Source: Gliomastix tumulicola (Eukaryota > Ascomycota > Sordariomycetes > Hypocreales > Bionectriaceae). Taken from it: DNA of 64,000 bases. Position 1 is the first letter of the stretch. Every line of letters starts with the position of its first letter. The stretch spans positions 1,054,001-1,118,000 of the forward strand of contig BCHX01000001.1 of NCBI GenBank assembly GCA_001599755.1. The letters run 5' to 3'. Shown here one piece after another: positions 57,274 to 64,000 of the stretch. The position numbers were made by a program, and so were the translations under genes. A model generated the notes under the pieces. It was not told where the DNA came from, made no database searches, and saw nothing but the letters and a program-made list of their open reading frames with translations.

Positions 57274-58091
57274 ATGATACCGAATGCCAGAGTATATACG
57301 TGATCGCCAAAACTTTTATCTCAATCTGACAGCAATCTTGACTTCATTTTTATTAGGTCTCTCAGACCTCCAACGCAACTGTACGATCGCGATTCGTCTT
57401 CTGTGCACTCATACAAGGGCCCAAATTGAGCAGTACAGATCACCGACCACATGACGAGCCAAAGGTCGGCGGCTCGGAGACTGCAATAGAGGACAACCGC
57501 ACGGGCCTCCAGGGCACTGAATCACAAGATGACCCGCTGTTCTTCTACATGCCGAACAAAGAGTACGGCGAGTTTTGCCAGTGGTTCCCATCGACGTTTG
57601 TCGTATTAAAGCGTCAGATAGCAGAGCTCATCGACCGCCCTCTCTACGACGAAAGCAACCCAGACCCCAATCCAAATGGTCTCATCCCTTTCAAGTGCGC
57701 TGAGCAGTTCATGATGTACTGCAAAGCGGCACGAATCAAGGACAGACCGCGACAGGCGTTGATCCTCGCCACCGATTCCTCCAAGCAGCAGAAAGCACTC
57801 GGCAAGCTCACCGTCGGATTCGACGAGGACGACTGGAGTCAGGTCAAATTCAAAGTGGTGGAGGCTGGAAACATGGCCAAGTTTAGCCAGAACCGACAGA
57901 TGAGGGGCAGACTTCTATCTACTGGGAATAGGCTGCTATGCGAAGCCTCTTCGAAGGACCGGGTCTGGGGTATTGGATATACGGGAAAGGATGCGATGCA
58001 ATTTCGCCAGCACTGGGGTGAGAATCTCCTGGGAAAGGCTCTCATGAACGTACGCGAGAAGCTTTGCGAAACTTACAGCACTGAGCAATGA
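57274..58091 (+). CDS. NADAR-domain protein (YbiA-like N-glycosidase)
   Basis: Proposed exons 57274-57291 and 57357-58091 give 250 residues. The large exon lacks an ATG before the domain. The small first exon (MIPNAR) with a 65-base GT-AG intron supplies one, but a start inside the domain exon cannot be excluded. The NADAR domain covers about residues 70-250: FFYMPNKEYGEFCQWFP, FKCAEQFMMYCKA with the conserved Glu, KFKVVEAGNMAKFSQN, LCEASSKDRVWGIGY and HWGENLLGKALMNVRE. The family hydrolyses N-glycosidic bonds in ADP-ribosylated or riboflavin-pathway intermediates; bacterial members reverse guanine ADP-ribosylation. It lies downstream of a HET gene on the same strand. Its cellular substrate is unknown. 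Confidence 0.85.
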
Positions 58092-58314
58092 AGGGGTAGG
58101 CTGGAGCCTGGACAATTGGAAGGAACTATTTGGTACAACCATCTACACCAAAAAGAAATTCACGTACAAATCATTTTAGATAGGTTGAGATAAGGAGTCA
58201 CCAAATAACAACGTTCGGTCAGGCAATATCATCGTATAAAGTAAGTGGCATTTAACATTAGCGCACATGTAGTTATGTCCACACGGCGGGAGCTTGAACC
58301 CCCGGGCCATGTCC
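58092..58314. other. Convergent intergenic region (NADAR / RGAE)
   Basis: About 220 bases between converging stops, A+T-rich. No feature is seen. Confidence 0.4.
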
Positions 58315-59088
58315 TTAATAGACGATGTTCACAGGCTGCTTAACAAAATTAGCCAGGCTTGTCGTGCCGTTCATCTTCTGATAAATAGCCTGGGTAAACG
58401 CCTTGGCAATCGCGTCCGCACCCGCCGGGCTGGTGTGCGTGTGGTCCTTGGGGTAAAAGGCGTTGACGGCGCCGTTCCCGAGCTTGCGGTACAAGTTGCT
58501 GACGGCCTGGTGGTTGTCGACAAAGGTGACGCGGGCGTCGTTCAGGGCGCTGGTCGCTGTCTTCTGATACCCCACGAACCGACTGGGCGCGCCGGACCAC
58601 GTGCCCGTCTCCCACTGGTTGTTCGGCGTCTGGGAGCTGAGGATGACGGTGGCGCCCTTGTTGATCATGAGGCGGGCGGCCTGGATGACGTAGAAGACAA
58701 AGGTATAGACAGTCTCGCCCGTCTTGTCGGAGATGCACGTCTCCGTGCCGGCGCCGGGGCAGTCGGAGCGGCCGTTGTCGTTGGACGTGGGGGAGCCGCC
58801 GTCGTTGTGTCCGAACTCGATGACGACGATGTCTCCGGTCTTGACGAGATCGGCCACCTGCTGGAAGCGGCCCTCGGCAGTGAAGGAGCGGGCCGATCGC
58901 CCGCCGATAGCGCGGTTGACGATAGGGAGCGTCAGGTACTTGCCGATGTAGCTGCCCCAACCGTCTGTCAAGCCGTCGTTGGCGCCTTTTGCTGCCATGG
59001 TGCTGTCTCCGCAGAAGTAGACAGTCTGAGCGACGGCGAGCTGACTTTCAAGCAGCAAGGCTGCGAAGAATGCGGTAGGGAACTTCAT
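58315..59088 (-). CDS. Secreted rhamnogalacturonan acetylesterase (SGNH/GDSL, CE12)
   Basis: Single exon of 257 residues starting MKFPTAFFAALLLESQLAVAQ, a clear signal peptide of about 20 residues. The SGNH blocks are all present: FCGDSTM (nucleophile Ser, block I), GGRSARSF (block II Gly), EFGHNDGG (block III Asn) and DHTHTSPAGA (block V Asp/His). The SxRSF and DHTHxxxxGA forms and the length match fungal rhamnogalacturonan acetylesterase, which removes acetyl groups from the rhamnogalacturonan backbone of pectin. Cys residues in the mature part could form the usual disulfides. The enzyme would act outside the cell on plant cell walls. The upstream 700 bases carry its promoter. Confidence 0.92.
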   Translation of the reverse strand: MKFPTAFFAALLLESQLAVAQTVYFCGDSTMAAKGANDGLTDGWGSYIGKYLTLPIVNRAIGGRSARSFTAEGRFQQVADLVKTGDIVVIEFGHNDGGSPTSNDNGRSDCPGAGTETCISDKTGETVYTFVFYVIQAARLMINKGATVILSSQTPNNQWETGTWSGAPSRFVGYQKTATSALNDARVTFVDNHQAVSNLYRKLGNGAVNAFYPKDHTHTSPAGADAIAKAFTQAIYQKMNGTTSLANFVKQPVNIVY

Positions 59089-59797
59089 GGCGAAGAATGC
59101 GGACCGGACAACGGATTACCGTAGAATGCTAAGGAAGGAGGCCGAGGATAGCTAAGAAGATCGGATAAGTAATGTGAATATCAGAAGTCTAGAACACATT
59201 TTATATACGGTTGTATTGATCATTCTTCTAGAAGCAATGGAGACACATCTCGGAGCATCGTCCCCATGTGTCTCTAGTCATTTCGAGGCAAGCTCTTTTT
59301 TTTCGCTACAAAGATGTCGCGAGGCAAGTTCCGCTAGTCCGGTCGGATTAGTCTGGGCCTTCATGAGTACTTCCCTTTCAAGGCAGTTGAAATTTCCCAC
59401 CAGTAAGGGGTCGCCCAGCCCAGTCCGATTCATGCAGCGCGTTCGGAGGAAAACCCAAGATCTCGCAGCCGGCACTTGAAGATATGGGGTCAGGATCGTG
59501 GCATCAGAAGCGGACCATTAACATGACACCGGGCCAAACATTTGATTTGGGAATGCCGGAGGGTGTTTCGCGGGGATTCACTTGGCACGGCACGGATATC
59601 CGAGGATGCAAAGTCTTGGTTGTGTCTCGGGCGAGATAACCGACCACTTTAGATGAAACGCTATCATGTTTTGACCGATGTGGAGGGCTGTGTGTCCTTG
59701 CGACGTTCGTGAGATTGAGCAATGGGTCTGTCAGCAATTGCTTCACAAGCGGAAAGGTGGATGGTCTGTGTGTGTCAGGCGGTTATGATCTGTTCAT
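59089..59797. other. Intergenic region (RGAE promoter / SSADH 3' end)
   Basis: About 710 bases between two minus-strand genes. Short frames show no domain. It presumably contains the esterase promoter. Confidence 0.4.
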
Positions 59798-61291
59798 CTA
59801 CTTCATGTCGCCCAAGACGATGTTCTTCAGCACTTGGAACTCGGCCAGGCCGTACTTGCTTCCTTCCCGTCCCACGCCAGACTCCTTGACGCCGCCAAAG
59901 GGGGCCTCCGCTGCACTGATCTTCCCCGTGTTCACGCCGACCATGCCCACTTCGAGGGCAGTAGCAACGCGCCAGACAGTACGCATGTTCTCAGAGAAGA
60001 AATAGCCGGCGAGGCCAAACTCAGTGTCGTTGGCCTTCGCAATGCACTCTTCAACGGTGTCGAAGACGAAGATGGGCGCCAGAGGCCCGAAGGTCTCCTC
60101 CCGCGCGACCTTCATCTCTTGCGTGACGCCTGTGAGCAAGGCCGGCTCGATGAAGTGACCGCCCAGGTCATCTCTCACGTTTCCACCGACGAGAAGCGTC
60201 GCGCCCTTGGAGACGGCGTCGTCGATGTGTTCCTTGACCTTGTCCACCGAGGCACGGTTGATGAGTGGTCCGTGAGTGACGGAAGGATCCATGCCAGAGC
60301 CGACCTTGAAGGTCTGCATGCGCGCCGTCAAGGCCTGGATGAATTTGTCATGGATGCCTCGCTGGACGTATAGCCTGTTGGCACAGACACACGTCTGCCC
60401 GGAGCAGCGGAACTTGCATGCAAGGACACCATCGACGGCGATATCAATCTTGGCGTCATCGAAGACGATGTAAGGCGCATTGCCACCCAGCTCCATGGAG
60501 ACTTTCTTCATCGTCTTGGCCGCTTCCTGTGTGATCATCTTTCCGACCCCGGTCGAGCCTGTGAAGCTGACTTTCTTGAAGATGGGGTTCGTGTAGAGCT
60601 CCTTGACGGCGGTCCTGTCGCGACTTGTGACGACCTGGATCACGTTTGGCGGGAAGCCGGCCTGGACAGCCAGTTCCGCCAGCGCCAGCGAGCAGAGAGG
60701 CGTCTCACTGGGAGGCTTGATGACCACCGTGCACCCGGCAGCCAGAGCAGGACCCAACTTCCTCGTGACCATGGCTACGGGGAAGTTCCACGGCGCGATG
60801 ATCGCACAGACACCGACCGGCTGCTTAATAACGAAGTTCGTGCTCCCGGCGTGCTGCGACGGGATGACATCTCCGTAGTTCCGGATCACCTCCTCGGCGA
60901 ACCACGTGATGAAGCTGGCGCCGTACTCAACCTCCCCCTCCGCCTCGGGCAGCGTCTTCCCATTCTCCAGCGTCAAGATGACAGCCAGGTCCTTGGCATT
61001 CTCGCGGATGAGAGCCGCGTACTTGTGCAGGAGACGCGAGCGGTGGTGCTCGGTCGTCTGCTTGAACTCGTCAAAGGCAGCGCTCGCATGCTGGGCGGCG
61101 GACCGGAAGTCCTCCACCTTCATGTCGGCGATGTTGGCAATGACATTGTTCGTGGCAGGGTCGTAGACCGGGAAGGTCTTCTCGCCTGTCACCCACTTGC
61201 CGCCGATGAAGGCAGACTCGCGGAGGAGTGTCTGGTTGGATATGGCATTTGCAACGCTCTTGGGGTGAGCTTCGTACTTTGAGCTCTGCAT
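59798..61291 (-). CDS. Succinate-semialdehyde dehydrogenase, NAD(P)+
   Basis: Single exon of 497 residues from the ATG at 61291 (MQSSKYEAH); the frame is open further upstream but without an ATG. It is a standard aldehyde dehydrogenase: FIGGKWVTGEKTFPVYDPAT at the N-terminus, APWNFPVAMVTRKLGPALA, the cofactor loop FTGSTGVGK, the general-base Glu in ELGGNAPY (about residue 267) and the catalytic Cys in SGQTCVCANR (about 297). EETFGPLAP and the C-terminal FGGVKESGVGREGSKYGL are typical of the SSADH subfamily. The Cys-x-Cys at the active site matches the redox-sensitive pair of human SSADH. The enzyme oxidises succinate semialdehyde to succinate in the GABA shunt. No mitochondrial presequence is obvious from this start. 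Confidence 0.92.
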   Translation of the reverse strand: MQSSKYEAHPKSVANAISNQTLLRESAFIGGKWVTGEKTFPVYDPATNNVIANIADMKVEDFRSAAQHASAAFDEFKQTTEHHRSRLLHKYAALIRENAKDLAVILTLENGKTLPEAEGEVEYGASFITWFAEEVIRNYGDVIPSQHAGSTNFVIKQPVGVCAIIAPWNFPVAMVTRKLGPALAAGCTVVIKPPSETPLCSLALAELAVQAGFPPNVIQVVTSRDRTAVKELYTNPIFKKVSFTGSTGVGKMITQEAAKTMKKVSMELGGNAPYIVFDDAKIDIAVDGVLACKFRCSGQTCVCANRLYVQRGIHDKFIQALTARMQTFKVGSGMDPSVTHGPLINRASVDKVKEHIDDAVSKGATLLVGGNVRDDLGGHFIEPALLTGVTQEMKVAREETFGPLAPIFVFDTVEECIAKANDTEFGLAGYFFSENMRTVWRVATALEVGMVGVNTGKISAAEAPFGGVKESGVGREGSKYGLAEFQVLKNIVLGDMK

Positions 61292-62175
61292 TGTGTCTGG
61301 GGTCTCAATGAACGAGTACAGTGTGAGGTCTTTGATATGCTGTGAGGTACCAGTGAGAGGACGAAGGATAAGGAGCCCGTCCAAAAGCCAGCGGTGTATT
61401 TATTTGATGATGCTGTTTACGTGGCGTGTACGAGAGAGGTGGTGATGTGGTGACAGCAATCGAGTAGATGTATTGAGAGCTGGATACACTTGTACTCCTC
61501 CGGCTCCCGGTGTACCAACAGCTTCCAACTTGATGGTCAATTTTCCCAGATGCCGGTGTGTCTGGTTCTAGTGGTTACTACTTGCCGGGTCGAGAACATG
61601 CCGGTCCGGTCACCAGCACCCGGCCCGGTGATTGTGCCAAAGCCGGTCATTCATGCCATAGTACACATAATAATAAAAGCCTTCCCGAACATACGACGTC
61701 TTGTACCTACCGCGAACTATTCCGAAGATGATGTGTCGTTTTGCTGCTTTGGGGTTCGTGACGGGCTACCCACCTGGACCTGGGACTCGCTCGGCTAGCA
61801 GTCGAATCCGGAAACTCCCCATATATCACGCGTTTCCGGCTGGTAGACCATTGAGTAGAAGGCCGAGGTATTGCATCTGCCCAAGCCATTCACCAGAAAT
61901 CATACAATATGCACTATGATCTTAAGTCCCGTCTTCCACGGCGTGGTAGTTCCAGGCATTCAGCGTAATCCCGAGGCTCGGGACTACGCCTGCTTTGAAG
62001 CTCGGCTCGGGTCCACTATCCCGCTCCTTCGACCAGATGATCGATGTGGGAGTGCACTTCCCCCATGAAACCCACAGGTAAAGGGGGATGATAAGTAGAT
62101 AGTCAGTATCGCTTCCTCGGCACTGTGACCAATCTGGATACCGAGCCACACTTCGCCACTCCCTGCAACTGACTG
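61292..62175. promoter_or_regulatory. Divergent promoter region (SSADH / SDR)
   Basis: About 880 bases between the two start codons. Around 61560-61640 there are GC-rich repeated ccgg-containing words. No defined site or gene is recognised. Confidence 0.4.
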
Positions 62176-63251
62176 ATGCCGACAACCGAACCAGCCACGA
62201 TGCCAGTTCCACCGCCGGAGCAGAATCCCCAGACATGGCTCATCACAGGCTGTTCCCGTGGCCTAGGCCGTGAGATCGCCTTGGCCGCATTGGCAAGGGG
62301 AGACAAGGTCATCGCCACGGCTCGCCGACAGTCCGATCTAGCATATCTGGAAAGCGAGACACGCGCACTGATTCTGCAGTTGGACGTATGCGAGGAAGAA
62401 GATTCCATATGGTCAAAGGTGGCAGCAGCCATCGAGACGTTTGGAAATATCGATGTCTTGGTGAACAATGCTGGCTTTGTGGTCGCAGGCGTTTGGGAGG
62501 AGTTAAGGTAGGTAGATCCTGTAGTCCTGTCGTGGCTGTCTTCTTCCCTCTTCAACAAAGAAAACTCACCAAGAACTCAGTGACGAAGCTGTGCGCCGCC
62601 AGTTTGATACAGGCTTCTTTGGAGCTCTGAAGTTGACCCGAGTCTTGCTCGGCCACATGCGCCCCCGCCGACGAGGAGTCATTTTCTTCATGGGCAGCAT
62701 TGCGGGCTCCCACGGCGCGGCCGCGAGCGGACCATACTCATCCTCGAAGTTCGCTATTGAAGGTAGGCTCTGTCTTTGGGACGAAACGAGAGAGCGCCGA
62801 GACAAATACTAACATGATGATGTGCGAAGGTGCCGCAGAGTGTTTGGGCAGAGAGGTGAAGCACTTCGGCATCCGAGTGCACGTCTTGGTTCTCGGACGC
62901 TTCCGTACGAACATCTTGAGTGAGGATAACAAAGAAGGAAGTCTTTCCGTCCAAGGGCTAGAAGACTACACGGAGACCAGGAAGAAGCTCCAGTCCTCGC
63001 ACACGGCATCACACGGCAGACAGCCTGGAGACCCCAAACGAGCAGCCCAGGGTGTCGTAGACTTGGCCAAAGCTCAGAACCTGACGCAAGCGCAGGTCAA
63101 CAGCCTACCGCTACGCGTACCTTTTGGCGCCGAAGCGGTCAGTGTCATGAAGGCCAAAGCCAAAGCTTCACTTGATCAGCTAAGCGGATGGGAGGAATTT
63201 GCACGGCGGATGGACTTTGAAGAGGCCTTAAATTTGAACAGCTTTATTTAA
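62176..63251 (+). CDS. Classical short-chain dehydrogenase/reductase
   Basis: Three exons, 62176-62507, 62581-62762 and 62830-63251, give 311 residues; both introns (73 and 67 bases) are GT-AG and keep the frame. It has the Rossmann loop WLITGCSRGLGREIA (TGxxxGxG, about residue 25), the LDVCEEE cofactor-binding turn, NNAG (about 98), the catalytic Ser in FMGSIAG and the YxxxK pair in GPYSSSKFAIE. The Arg pair after beta-2 (TARRQSDL) suggests NADP(H) preference. The size and the EGAAECLGREVKHFGI block resemble the oxidoreductases of retinol-dehydrogenase-like type that are abundant in fungi. The substrate is unknown. It ends 41 bases from the convergent AtuA-like gene. Confidence 0.88.
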
Positions 63252-63292
63252 TAGCTATAGTAAAGGATTCCACGGTCTTTGTCCATGAGTGA

Positions 63293-64000
63293 TCAGATTC
63301 TGCCCCGGTCCAAGAACGTATTGGGGATTTCAACCCGCTTGCAGCGCAAATATTCGGCCATGTTCTTCCCAAGCACGTCGTAAGTCGACGAAGAAGCCAC
63401 GCCTCGGTCCAGATGATCCTTGAGAAGGAAGTGAACACCTGCTCTGAGTGATTAGCAAGTATGATCTTCCGCACTTTGGTTGTGCTCCACGTACCTGAGA
63501 TATAGGGGAGCTCAAAGCGGAAGATGGGCTTCCCTGTGTCATCATCTCCCATCATCTCCCGGATCTTATCCACGGTCAAGAGACTCCTGAGCCAGTCCCA
63601 CTCGTCTTGGTTCCGCACAAAGAAGCCGACGTTGCAATCCGACCCTTTATCACCTGATCGAGCATGGACGACATGGCCAAGTGGCGCTCTCGTTGTCGAG
63701 CCGAGCGCGCTCAGGTCAATGGCATTCTTCGTCTCGTAGGTCTCCTGCTGCCGGACAAAGTCCAAGGTATCCTCGGGGTGAGGAATGGGGATCGAGAGGT
63801 TCTTTGTGGGCAGGTGGCACACGTGCTTCATCTTGGCCTGAGGTAGCAACGCGACCCAGTACTCGTAGTAAGGCTTCGGCGCCGCTTGTCGTATGTCGAC
63901 GGCAAATGTGGCACCGGGATACGACTGCATGATGGTGTCTGAGACGGGTCTGAAGAAGTTCTTTATAGACAAGGCCGACTCGTCCTTCGACTGCGCGAAT
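63293..64000 (-). CDS. AtuA-like (DUF1446) acyclic terpene utilisation family protein, 3' end only
   Basis: Partial gene: the frame is open to the right edge of the window, so the start lies outside. The last exons are 64000-63495 and 63438-63293, joined by a 56-base GT-AG intron that turns LPYISG into GVHFLLKDHLDRGV and ends LDRGRI at the TGA. The visible part is the C-terminal domain of the AtuA family: APLGHVVHARSGDKGSDCNV, then FRFELPYISG and FLLKDHLDRGVASSSTYD. Bacterial AtuA acts in citronellol and geraniol degradation; fungal members often carry this domain after the DUF1446 core but have no firmly known reaction. The assignment rests on the HARSGDKG...N signature. Confidence 0.82.

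Noticed and set aside
58290..58330. tRNA-like T-arm sequence (minus strand, gggttcaagctccc)
   Set aside because: No matching acceptor, D or anticodon stems upstream, and it overlaps the stop region of the acetylesterase gene.
58294..59124. 276-codon plus-strand frame opposite the acetylesterase
   Set aside because: Shadow of a complete SGNH hydrolase with signal peptide; no domain in the antisense translation.
61385..62175. Short open frames between SSADH and SDR
   Set aside because: No similarity to any family I know, and the region is better explained as a divergent promoter.

Overview
This window is from a filamentous ascomycete (Pezizomycotina). Its genes carry short GT-AG introns of about 46-90 bases, and the gene set includes HET, NACHT and fungal SNF2 proteins, a giant non-ribosomal peptide synthetase (NRPS), and plant cell-wall hydrolases. 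I see no bacterial operon signals, tRNA, rRNA or CRISPR.

Left edge (1-4.27 kb): a broken Ulp1-type cysteine peptidase gene on the minus strand, and a small P-loop ATPase/kinase gene on the plus strand.

Centre (4.27-37.3 kb): a two-gene secondary-metabolite locus. One uninterrupted minus-strand frame of 27.15 kb encodes a 9,049-residue NRPS. I read it as C*-A-T, C-A-MT-T, C-A-T, C-A-T, C-A-T, C-A-MT-T, C-A-T, CT: seven adenylation domains, two N-methyltransferase domains, no epimerase, and a terminal cyclising condensation domain. The expected product is a macrocyclic heptapeptide N-methylated at residues 2 and 6. Across a 1.78 kb divergent promoter region lies a full-size ABCB exporter, probably for export or self-protection. 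No transcription factor, P450 or racemase is visible beside them.

Accessory block (37.3-58.1 kb): a gene-poor stretch; a 5'-truncated tail of a fungal DUF3883-like protein; a NACHT-C2H2 STAND protein (7 exons) head to head with a SNF2/Rad5-like ATPase (12 exons); an F-box protein; a GH115 alpha-glucuronidase; a HET-domain protein; and, just downstream of it, a NADAR-domain N-glycosidase. Much of this resembles fungal allorecognition and innate-immunity genes.

Right edge (58.3-64 kb): a secreted rhamnogalacturonan acetylesterase, a succinate-semialdehyde dehydrogenase, a short-chain dehydrogenase, and the 3' end of an AtuA-like (DUF1446) gene that leaves the window.

Exon models were built by hand from splice consensus, frame continuity and recalled family patterns. 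All multi-exon models given as genes keep an open frame, but none has been tested against transcripts. Substrate codes for the A domains were read by eye and do not securely name the residues.
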